Below are positions 1 through 7,454 of a stretch of 64,000 nucleotides of DNA, piece after piece. The DNA lies in assembly GCA_963704835.1 (NCBI GenBank), contig CAVPHW010000009.1, forward strand, positions 62,001 to 126,000, written 5' to 3'. A program made the translations under genes and the position numbers. Position 1 is the first letter of the stretch; each line of letters starts with the position of its first letter. The stretch comes from GCA-2746605 sp963704835. GTDB lineage: Bacteria > Bacteroidota > Ignavibacteria > Ignavibacteriales > Melioribacteraceae. The notes under the pieces are model-generated. The model saw nothing but the letters and a program-made list of their open reading frames with translations, was not told where the DNA came from and searched no databases.

Positions 1-544
1 CAATTAATACAAACAGTAAAAGGTAATAGAAATCAACATTAAGTCCGGTTGTTTTTGCATACTCTTCATCAAAAGTTATCGCTTGAAATTCTTTAAAGAA
101 AACAATTACTACTAAAACGATCACTAAATTTGCCGCACCCATTAAGTATAACTCGGTACTTGAAACAGTTAATATATTTCCAAATAAATAGCTCATTAAA
201 TCGGGGGCATAACCTGGTGCAAGCCCTATAAATAAAACCCCGAGCGCCATTCCTAAAGCCCAGATAATGCCTATTAAGGTATCTTCATTCTCCAGCTTGT
301 TTTTTCTCATATATGTAACAAACATTGCCCCAAGAATTGAAGTGCCTACCGCACCAAAAATAGGATTGAACGAAAACAAATATCCTAGTCCAATTCCACC
401 ATAAGCAGAGTGGGAAATACCGCCGCTTAAAAAGACCAATCTTTTTATTACGATATATGTCCCAATTATTCCACAAGCAATGCTCGCTAACATGCTTGCC
501 AAAAGGGCATTTAACATAAACTGATATTCAAATATTTCTAACAT
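1..544 (-). CDS. Zn/Mn-type ABC transporter permease, partial (C-terminus outside window)
   Basis: This is the membrane permease of a metal-ion ABC importer of the ZnuB/MntB (ABC-3) family; it would carry Zn2+ or Mn2+ through the inner membrane. Reading on the minus strand from the ATG at 544 gives a hydrophobic protein opening MLEIFEYQFMLNALLASMLA, with the family-typical run LVFLSGGISHSAYGGIGLGY and several further membrane segments. The frame stays open to the edge of the window, so the last part of the gene is missing. It starts 9 bp after the ATPase gene stops and is the last visible gene of a regulator / binding protein / ATPase / permease operon. The metal cannot be decided from this fragment. 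Confidence 0.87.
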   Translation of the reverse strand, partial: MLEIFEYQFMLNALLASMLASIACGIIGTYIVIKRLVFLSGGISHSAYGGIGLGYLFSFNPIFGAVGTSILGAMFVTYMRKNKLENEDTLIGIIWALGMALGVLFIGLAPGYAPDLMSYLFGNILTVSSTELYLMGAANLVIVLVVIVFFKEFQAITFDEEYAKTTGLNVDFYYLLLFVLI

Positions 545-553
545 AAATTCACT

Positions 554-1282
554 TTAATGCTTATGATGACCAAGAACTCTATGTGGAATACCGTGTGCAA
601 TAAGATCAACTGGGCACTGATATGTTTCTTCAAGCATTTCTTGGGTTATTTCTTTTGAATCGTGATAAACTAGTTTTTTGTTCAAGCAAGCAATCTTTTT
701 TACGGATCGGGAAATTGCGCCAACATCATGCGAAACAAGAATTATAGTTTTATCTTTGTTCAGCTCGGATAGTAATTCATAAATATTATGTCCGGTTTGA
801 GAATCAATGCTGGCAGTTGGTTCATCTAGTAACAATATTTTTGGGTCAGTTGCTAGAGCCCGCGCAATTAAAACCCGCTGCTGTTCACCGCCGGATAAAT
901 GCCCAATTTGCGAATTGAGCTTTCCGAGTAAATTGACTTTTTCCAACGCATCTTGAACATTTGAACTAGTCTCATTTCCTCTAATTCCCATAGCTACAAC
1001 ATCTTTAACAGAGATTGGGTAAGTTTTATCAAAATTGGAATATTGAGGGACATAACCAATTCTATAATTGAAGTTGTTTTCTTTACCACCAATTATAACT
1101 TTCCCGGTAAAGGGATCAAGCAATCCTAATATTACTTTAAGAAGAGTTGTTTTTCCTCCACCATTCGGACCAATTATTCCTAAAAATTCATTTTCTGGAA
1201 CTTGTAAGTTAATACCAGTTAAAATTGGTTCCCTCGGTTTATACCCGGCAGTTACATCTAATAATTCAATCGCATAATTCAT
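554..1282 (-). CDS. Metal ABC transporter ATP-binding protein (ZnuC/MntA-like)
   Basis: This is the cytoplasmic ATPase that powers the metal importer. The 242-aa length is normal for the family. Walker A is GPNGGGKTT at residues 38-46, followed by a Q-loop (YVPQYSNF), the ABC signature LSGGEQQR, Walker B ILLLDEPTASID and the switch histidine in LVSHD. The C-terminus is histidine-rich (HGIPHRVLGHHKH), which may reflect metal binding. Its ATG overlaps the stop of the binding-protein gene by 4 bp, so the two are translationally coupled. Family assignment is secure; zinc versus manganese is inference, with zinc slightly favoured by the Fur-family neighbour that carries paired CxxC motifs. Confidence 0.93.
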   Translation of the reverse strand: MNYAIELLDVTAGYKPREPILTGINLQVPENEFLGIIGPNGGGKTTLLKVILGLLDPFTGKVIIGGKENNFNYRIGYVPQYSNFDKTYPISVKDVVAMGIRGNETSSNVQDALEKVNLLGKLNSQIGHLSGGEQQRVLIARALATDPKILLLDEPTASIDSQTGHNIYELLSELNKDKTIILVSHDVGAISRSVKKIACLNKKLVYHDSKEITQEMLEETYQCPVDLIAHGIPHRVLGHHKH

Positions 1283-2118
1283 CTAAGATATTTCTCCAGC
1301 TTCTTACCAATTTCTGATAAATTATTTAAATAATTTGTTGGTAAAGGGTCAAGAGAATCAATGCTAATATCTAATGAATTAGCAATTGTGGTCACTGAAG
1401 TATTATCAAAATGTGGATCGAAAAAAATAACTTTTCCGTTTTTATCTTTTACTAAATTTAAAAATTCTTTTATAGTATTGGCTTTGGGAGATTTCCCATC
1501 TTTCTCAACAGAATATTGATGTAGTTGATAGTAATGAGCCAAATATGTCCAAGCAGGATGATAGACAAAGATTGATCTTTCTGTTTTGGATTGAACGATT
1601 TTTAAATTTTCAGTATCTATAGAATCAATCTGATGGATAAATTTTGTTCTGTTATTGATAAAATAATTTTTATGCTGCGGATAGAGAACCACAAGCTGCT
1701 CTACTATTGTCTTCGTTATTTGTTTAGCATTCTCCGGAGAGAGCCAATAATGTGGATCGTTACTAATAAGATTTATTTCGGAACTGCAGTCAATAGTTTT
1801 AGTTAGCGATGTATCAAAGTCAACCTTGCTGAATACCGATTTCTCGAGATTAAAAATATTACCTACTCTAAAAAAAATATTTGAGTTTAACAAATTCTTT
1901 ATATCAACCGGGGAAGGTTCAAATGAATGAGCATTAGATCCTGGAGGTACTAAAGTGTTTATTTTTGCCCTGTCACCAACTATTTGTTTTACCAAATCCG
2001 CAAATGGGGAAAGGGTAACAGAAATATTGATATCTTCAACGGAAGGTTTGTTTTTTTCCGTGCAAGAAAATGAAATTAATGAAAGGACAATGGCTGTTAA
2101 TAATATTAGTTTTTGCAT
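1279..2118 (-). CDS. Metal-binding lipoprotein of the importer (ZnuA/TroA family)
   Basis: This is the periplasmic solute-binding component that captures the metal. The N-terminus is a lipoprotein signal with the lipobox LISFSC (Cys at about residue 19), so it should be anchored to a membrane. Candidate metal ligands of the TroA fold are visible: His in NAHSFEPSP, His in DPHYWLSP, His in VYHPAWTYLAHYY and Asp/His in FFDPHF. The His-rich loop of classic ZnuA proteins is absent, which leaves Mn2+ possible. The gene lies between the Fur-family gene (13-bp overlap) and the ATPase gene (4-bp overlap), showing a tight operon. Confidence 0.9.
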   Translation of the reverse strand: MQKLILLTAIVLSLISFSCTEKNKPSVEDINISVTLSPFADLVKQIVGDRAKINTLVPPGSNAHSFEPSPVDIKNLLNSNIFFRVGNIFNLEKSVFSKVDFDTSLTKTIDCSSEINLISNDPHYWLSPENAKQITKTIVEQLVVLYPQHKNYFINNRTKFIHQIDSIDTENLKIVQSKTERSIFVYHPAWTYLAHYYQLHQYSVEKDGKSPKANTIKEFLNLVKDKNGKVIFFDPHFDNTSVTTIANSLDISIDSLDPLPTNYLNNLSEIGKKLEKYLR

Positions 2119-2495
2119 TTAGGACAAATACCCATAAATTCAAGATTGTGTTTAGTTATCTGATACTCTGTAAATTTTTCAATTTCTGAAAGAAAACAAA
2201 CTGGTAATTCTTTAATATCACCACAATCTGAACAAATTATATGGTGATGATGACGTTTTGAAGTAAGTTCGTATCTAACTTTTTTATCGGCAAAATTTAT
2301 TTCCTCAACTAATCCAAGCTCATTAAAAAGCTTAACAGATCTATAAATGCTTGCGAAATCAACAATTTTACAATTATCATAAATCTCTTTTAGAGTAAGC
2401 GGCTGGGTTGAATTAGCAAGTTGCTCAAGTACAGCTTTACGCGGACTTGTTAATTTAGCTCCTGAATCTTTTATTATAGAAAATAATTTTTCCAT
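2106..2495 (-). CDS. Fur-family metal-dependent transcriptional regulator (Zur/PerR-like)
   Basis: This is a metal-sensing repressor that probably controls its own operon, including the importer downstream. The protein from the ATG at 2495 is 129 aa. It has the Fur winged-helix half (SPRKAVLEQLANSTQPLTLK) and then the metal-binding half with HHHHIICSDCG and a C-terminal CPKC, i.e. two CxxC pairs that would bind structural zinc. A start eight codons upstream (2519) is possible but lengthens the protein without adding family residues, so the second Met is preferred. The 13-bp overlap with the binding-protein gene indicates one transcript. Zur, Mur and PerR roles cannot be separated by eye. Confidence 0.88.
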   Translation of the reverse strand: MEKLFSIIKDSGAKLTSPRKAVLEQLANSTQPLTLKEIYDNCKIVDFASIYRSVKLFNELGLVEEINFADKKVRYELTSKRHHHHIICSDCGDIKELPVCFLSEIEKFTEYQITKHNLEFMGICPKCKN

Positions 2496-2524
2496 GTGGG
2501 AAATGTAAACAAAAATCATCTAAA

Positions 2525-2539
2525 TGCAAATAGCTTGCA
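2525..2539. promoter_or_regulatory. Candidate operator upstream of the Fur-family gene
   Basis: TGCAA, a 5-bp spacer ATAGC, and TTGCA form a perfect short inverted repeat 30 bp upstream of the chosen start of the regulator. Fur-family operons are usually autoregulated from such a position, so this is a plausible binding site. The arms are short and it does not match a textbook Fur/Zur box, so confidence is low. Confidence 0.3.
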
Positions 2540-2576
2540 ATTAGATGACTTTTATAAAATAAAATTTGGGTAAGTA

Positions 2577-4061
2577 CTAACGAATTCTTCTTATTACAAC
2601 TCTTCTATTTTTTTCTCTGCCAAATGCAGTAGAATTAGAAGATGCAGGGAATTGATCACCTAATCCAACTGCTTCCATAGAATTTTTAGGAAGTCCTTTA
2701 GAGACTAAGTAATCTAATACAGCATTAGCTCTTGCAGTAGATAATGCCTTAACTTCGAACGGTGTGCCGGAATTATCCATGTGCCCCTCAATTCTCCAGC
2801 GATATCCAGGTGAGTTTGATATTTGTTCTGCAATTTGATTAAGCGCTGAATGAGCACCATTCCTTATGGAAGCCGAACCGTTGTCAAATGTTGATTTGCC
2901 TTCAATCAAAAATTCACTTGGCAATAAAGTTTTGCTAATTTGTTTTGGAGCTTCTATTTTAGGCTCAGGAGTTGGTTCCGGAACTTTTGGCTCTTCAATT
3001 TTTTTAACGACAGGAATTGTATCAGGGCATCCATCACCATCTTCAAAATTATTAAATGTTTCAGGCAAATTGGGGCATTTATCTAAATAATCTAAAATCC
3101 CATCTTTGTCATTATCAAAATCTGGGCAACCGTCTTCATCTTCAAAACCATCTAGATCTTCCTTTTTATCAGGACATTTATCGTCTACATCTTTAATTCC
3201 ATCGTTATCGTTATCAAGATCTGGGCAACCATCTTTGTCTTCAAAACCATCAAAATCTTCTGCTTCATTCGGACATTTATCTTTTGAATCTATTATTCCA
3301 TCACCATCATTATCATATTCGGGACAACCATCAGCATCTTCAAAACCATCAAAATCTTCCTCTTGGTATGGACAATTATCATCAGAATCTTTTATTCCAT
3401 CGCCATCTTTATCATCTGGTTCAGATAAACTTAATGCATATGATAAACCGAGATTAAATGTTGAAAAGTAATCGTTACTTGTTGAGCTAATGCTTAGTCC
3501 ATCTATATGATCTGCATTAACAAAATTAAGTCCAACACTTGCATTAATCGAAAATAACTCAGAAATTATATATCTAACTCCAAATTCTGAAAGTAAATTG
3601 ATTGCAGTTTTATCGGTCATTACTTCAATGTTTGGAGTTTGAGGATTTGAGTATTGAGTAACATCAATCCATATATTTTGAATTTCTAAAGATGCGAATG
3701 GAACAAGTCGGTTAGACAGCTTAAAATTTAGTGAGGCACCAACGCCCAATGAATAAAGAGTTGATAAAAAATCTTCTGTAAAAGGAGAGGTTCTTCCATC
3801 ACCATAAATTACAGAAGACCTACCATCAAGATGAAGTCCAAATGAAAGGCTCGAGTTTGATTTTATAAAATATTCAATTGATCCTTTACCATTAAATCCA
3901 AAATCTGAATTAGTATAATCGGTTTCTCCCTTTGTTAAACCGCCACCCAAACTTAGAACAATAGAATTTGAATATGGATAGGAAGGGACGTAATTGTTTT
4001 GTGCGGTCAAAACTGTGGTAAATAAAAACAAAATAAAAATTTTAATAAAAACTTTACTCAT
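2577..4061 (-). CDS. OmpA-family outer-membrane protein with TSP3 calcium repeats
   Basis: This 494-aa protein is a structural outer-membrane protein that ties the membrane to peptidoglycan. It has a signal peptide (MSKVFIKIFILFLFTTVLTA), an N-terminal beta-barrel-like domain to about residue 215, then at least five thrombospondin type-3 repeats rich in Asp (D-x-D-x-D-G motifs such as DKDGDGIKDSDD), a Pro/Glu-rich linker, and a C-terminal OmpA domain (RIEGHMDNSG...STARANAVLDYL...REKNRRVVIRR). A start 24 bp upstream would need TTG, so the ATG at 4061 that begins the signal peptide is preferred. TSP3 repeats normally bind calcium. It is a single transcription unit between the metal operon and a two-component system. 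Confidence 0.93.
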   Translation of the reverse strand: MSKVFIKIFILFLFTTVLTAQNNYVPSYPYSNSIVLSLGGGLTKGETDYTNSDFGFNGKGSIEYFIKSNSSLSFGLHLDGRSSVIYGDGRTSPFTEDFLSTLYSLGVGASLNFKLSNRLVPFASLEIQNIWIDVTQYSNPQTPNIEVMTDKTAINLLSEFGVRYIISELFSINASVGLNFVNADHIDGLSISSTSNDYFSTFNLGLSYALSLSEPDDKDGDGIKDSDDNCPYQEEDFDGFEDADGCPEYDNDGDGIIDSKDKCPNEAEDFDGFEDKDGCPDLDNDNDGIKDVDDKCPDKKEDLDGFEDEDGCPDFDNDKDGILDYLDKCPNLPETFNNFEDGDGCPDTIPVVKKIEEPKVPEPTPEPKIEAPKQISKTLLPSEFLIEGKSTFDNGSASIRNGAHSALNQIAEQISNSPGYRWRIEGHMDNSGTPFEVKALSTARANAVLDYLVSKGLPKNSMEAVGLGDQFPASSNSTAFGREKNRRVVIRRIR

Positions 4062-4081
4062 TCCGAAGCCTGATGAAATTT

Positions 4082-4101
4082 TCAAAAATGTATATTTTTG
4101 A
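4082..4101. promoter_or_regulatory. Perfect inverted repeat upstream of the OmpA-family gene
   Basis: TCAAAAAT-GTAT-ATTTTTGA is a perfect palindrome with 8-bp arms that ends 21 bp upstream of the ATG at 4061. It could be an operator or an mRNA hairpin covering the translation start region. No T-run follows it on the minus strand, so it is not a terminator. Confidence 0.35.
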
Positions 4102-4199
4102 GAAATATGTACGTTAAATAATAAAAGATATTCAAATATAGCAATAATAATTGAAAAATATTCTTATTATGAGACATGATAAAGAAATTGAAATGACCG

Positions 4200-5612
4200 C
4201 TATTTATTTACTTTTTCTGTGATAATACGCTTATTTAGTGCTTGCCTTGTTACTCCAAGTAATTGAGCGGCTATACTTTGATTGTTGTTTGTTCTTTTTA
4301 ATGCTTCATCGACTAAAATATTTTGTACTTCTCTCAATGTCGGCAATTTCTCCCCAAAAATAACACCTTGGTTTTCTGCACTCTTTGGTGCACCATTTAA
4401 TCCGTTTTTAGGAGAAATATATTGTTTAAAAGAATTTAGGGACATAATTTTTGATTTGTGGGTGCTAACAGCATCATACACCATTGATTTTAACTCTCTC
4501 ACATTTCCAGGGAAATTATAAGTTGAAAGTAAAGTGAATAATTCTGGGGGAACAGCTGGCTTTTTCTTTTTAAAGCTTTTTGAGGCTTTTTCCAAAAAAT
4601 GATCGACTAAAAGCGGTAGATCTTCCAAACGTTCCCTTAGAAGAACCGGCGTAATGTGATGGATATTTAACCTATAATACAAATCTTTCCTAAAATTTCC
4701 TTCATTTACCATATCGACTAAATTTTTATTTGTTGCTAGTACAATTAGTGCATCAGTATATCTAGGAATATCTGAACCTAACGGATAAAATTCTTTTTCT
4801 TGCAGTAACCTAAGAAGTTTCACTTGAGATTGTGAATTTAGATCGCCAATTTCATCCAAGAATATTGTTCCACCAGTTGCTCTCTCTATTTGTCCTTTTC
4901 TATCTTGGTTAGCATTTGTAAATGCACCTCTTTTATGACCAAACAATGTATCTGAGAACATTTGATCATCAAGTCCCGCAATGTTTGTAGTTACAAAATT
5001 GCCTTTTCTGTTGCTAAGCTTATGTAATGCTTTTGCTATTAGCTCTTTACCTACACCGGTTTCGCCAGTAACTAAAATGGGTTCGGTGGTGTTAGAAATT
5101 GCTTCCATATAATGAAACATAGATTTCATTTTTGGACTTTCTGTTACAATTTCTGAAAATGCCTCAGGTGCTGTAAGATTATCTGTAAAAAATTTTGTTC
5201 TTAGTGAAGTATTTTCTTCTCTTAATCTTCTTAATTCTAAAGCAGTATTTACGATATTAATTAATTTATTGTGCTCTACTGGTTTTACTAAATAATCAAA
5301 TGCACCTAATTTCATGCATTTAATTGCTGTTTCCAGTTCAGTATCGCCAGTAATAACAATTATTGGACAATCTGGTATTTCCGGAGAAATTTTTTCTAAA
5401 ATTTCTTCACCACGAATAAATGGCATTGATAAATCAAGAAGTATCAAGGAAAGTTCATTATTTTGGGTGATTTTTATTACTTCACGGCTATCATTGCATA
5501 AAATAGTATTATCTATCCCAGCATCGTTTAATGTTAAATCAAATGAATGAAGGAGATTCACCTCATCATCAATAAGTAAAATTGGTTTGTTTGGATATTT
5601 TATTTCGGACAT
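4200..5612 (-). CDS. NtrC-family sigma-54-dependent response regulator
   Basis: This 470-aa protein is the response partner of the histidine kinase just upstream. Order: receiver domain (D15/D16 acidic pair, phospho-acceptor D60 in LILLDLSMP, Lys in YLVKP), AAA+ domain (Walker A GETGVGKE, Walker B GGTIFLDEIGDL, arginine fingers in LYYRLN), and a C-terminal Fis-type helix-turn-helix (NNNQSIAAQLLGVTRQALNK). It should activate sigma-54 promoters after phosphorylation. The sigma-54 contact loop reads GAFTNA (residues 229-234) instead of the usual GAFTGA, which may weaken or alter sigma-54 interaction. It begins 6 bp after the kinase gene ends, so both are one operon. Targets are unknown. Confidence 0.93.
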   Translation of the reverse strand: MSEIKYPNKPILLIDDEVNLLHSFDLTLNDAGIDNTILCNDSREVIKITQNNELSLILLDLSMPFIRGEEILEKISPEIPDCPIIVITGDTELETAIKCMKLGAFDYLVKPVEHNKLINIVNTALELRRLREENTSLRTKFFTDNLTAPEAFSEIVTESPKMKSMFHYMEAISNTTEPILVTGETGVGKELIAKALHKLSNRKGNFVTTNIAGLDDQMFSDTLFGHKRGAFTNANQDRKGQIERATGGTIFLDEIGDLNSQSQVKLLRLLQEKEFYPLGSDIPRYTDALIVLATNKNLVDMVNEGNFRKDLYYRLNIHHITPVLLRERLEDLPLLVDHFLEKASKSFKKKKPAVPPELFTLLSTYNFPGNVRELKSMVYDAVSTHKSKIMSLNSFKQYISPKNGLNGAPKSAENQGVIFGEKLPTLREVQNILVDEALKRTNNNQSIAAQLLGVTRQALNKRIITEKVNK

Positions 5613-5618
5613 ATAATT

Positions 5619-7280
5619 TTAACTCTCAATTAGAGGAAGTTTAATTGTCACCGTTGTACCAGTATTTAGTTCAGATTCAATATTTAGTAACCCATTATGG
5701 TGCATAATTATCTTTGATGTGATTGATAAGCCCAACCCAGTACCGCCTTTATTTCTTTTTGTTGTATAAAACGGATCCGTGATTTTTCGGATAATTGCTG
5801 ATTCGATTCCTGCACCACCATCAAAAACTTTAATAATTGCATGTTTTGTATCCTTTTGAATTTCAATTTTAACGGTTTGGTTTCTTTCTGTTAACGCTTG
5901 ACAACTATTTTCAATTAAGTTGATAAAAACTTGTTCCAATTTTTGCTTATTACCTTTAACAACCAAAGGTTCAGGAAAATATTTAATTGAAAAATGATCA
6001 GTTGATTTTGAAATAAGATTAGCTGTTAATCCTGCAGCAGTTTTTATTACATTATTAAGATCAACATTTTGATCGTAGCCTAAATCATCTTTTCTAGCAA
6101 AACTTTTTAAATCATCAACAATGTTTTTTATTCTTTGGGAACCATCATAAATTCCAGAAAGTAATAACGGCATACTATTTTTAATTTTAGAATATTTTAA
6201 TTTATCTCCAAGAAAAAAATCACCATTTTCTTCATAATGTTTTTCTAGAATTGGTAAACTATTAAACCAAATTTTTTCAATGAGAGGAACATTAAGTAAA
6301 ACAAAATTATTAGGGTTATTGATTTCATGAGCAACACCAGAAACTAAGGTTCCAAGAGCAATCATTTTATCTGCTTGCATAAGTTGTTCAAGTTGCTGTT
6401 TCGATTCGAGCTCAGCATTTTTCTTTTCAGTTACATCAAGAATTACACCCTGTAGATGTGTTACAGTATTATAATCTTCAAGACGAACATAACAATAGGA
6501 ATCAACCCACCTTATTTCGCCATCTTTTTTAACTATTCTATAATGTTGCTTAAGTTTTTCTTTTCCACTTTTTATTATTTTATTTGTTTCTTTAATTACT
6601 CTTTCACGATCTTCTTTGAAAATAATTTCGGAATAAGTTAAATTTTGAGAGTAGAAATCTGTTGGTGTATATCCAAACTGTTTAATATTATCTGTAACAA
6701 ACTCCACAGTTCTTTGGTCATCCGTAGACCAAACAAAACCCGTTGCTGGGCTATGATTGAATAAATAAGCTAATTCTTCATATTTTATATAAGATTCATT
6801 TAAGGCTACTTCTTTATTTTTTTGATTGGTAATGTCTTGTTTTGTAGCAACATAATTAACAATCTTATTGTTGTTGTCAAAAATTGGGGTAATTACAAGG
6901 TTTTCGTGATAGAGGCTGCCATTTTTTTTCTTATTTGTTATTTCACCTTTCCAAACTTTACCCGAAGTGATTGTTGACCACAGATTTTCGTAGAATTCTT
7001 TATCGTGTTTTCCAGATTTTAATATTTTTGGGCTTTGATCCACAACTTCTTCAAAAGTGTAACCCGTTATTTCAATAAAAGCATTATTTACCCATTTAAT
7101 TTTTCCTTTTGAGTCGGTAATAACAGAAGAAATAGATGAAGAATTTAAAACATCAATATAAAGGTTAATGGCACTATTCTGGTCCCTAACCTCATTTTGC
7201 AAGTCAGAAATTTGAGTAATTAAATCATCATTACTATTTTCAAAAGTAGGTGTTTTTATATTTTGTGGGTTAATGTTCAC
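5619..7280 (-). CDS. Soluble PAS-domain sensor histidine kinase
   Basis: This 553-aa kinase would autophosphorylate and pass phosphate to the NtrC-type regulator downstream. It starts with a short coiled coil, then a PAS/PAC domain (about 45-165, SSVITDSKGKIKWVNNAF), a second PAS/PAC (about 170-290), a HisKA dimerisation domain with the phospho-acceptor His318 in GVAHEINNPNN, and a HATPase domain with N-box (NLIENSCQAL), DGGAGI and GTGLGLSI motifs. No signal peptide or membrane segment is seen, so it senses a cytoplasmic cue, for example redox or a small ligand. The start codon is GTG; no in-frame ATG fits better. Confidence 0.92.
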   Translation of the reverse strand: MNINPQNIKTPTFENSNDDLITQISDLQNEVRDQNSAINLYIDVLNSSSISSVITDSKGKIKWVNNAFIEITGYTFEEVVDQSPKILKSGKHDKEFYENLWSTITSGKVWKGEITNKKKNGSLYHENLVITPIFDNNNKIVNYVATKQDITNQKNKEVALNESYIKYEELAYLFNHSPATGFVWSTDDQRTVEFVTDNIKQFGYTPTDFYSQNLTYSEIIFKEDRERVIKETNKIIKSGKEKLKQHYRIVKKDGEIRWVDSYCYVRLEDYNTVTHLQGVILDVTEKKNAELESKQQLEQLMQADKMIALGTLVSGVAHEINNPNNFVLLNVPLIEKIWFNSLPILEKHYEENGDFFLGDKLKYSKIKNSMPLLLSGIYDGSQRIKNIVDDLKSFARKDDLGYDQNVDLNNVIKTAAGLTANLISKSTDHFSIKYFPEPLVVKGNKQKLEQVFINLIENSCQALTERNQTVKIEIQKDTKHAIIKVFDGGAGIESAIIRKITDPFYTTKRNKGGTGLGLSITSKIIMHHNGLLNIESELNTGTTVTIKLPLIES

Positions 7281-7454
7281 ATTGTTATCATTTTTTGTTG
7301 TTTGGCTAATAATCGAATTTTATTCTCGTTTTTTAAGAATCTACTCAACTTATTATTTATTAGAAATCCTTAATATGCATTGTTAATTTTTCAATTCATT
7401 AGTATTTTGTGAGCAGCATTTCCCAACATTTTTTTAATTTAAATTTGTATTTAA

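Noticed and set aside
285..476. A 63-aa frame on the minus strand
   Set aside because: It overlaps the metal permease in another frame; the permease frame shows clear family motifs and is the real gene.
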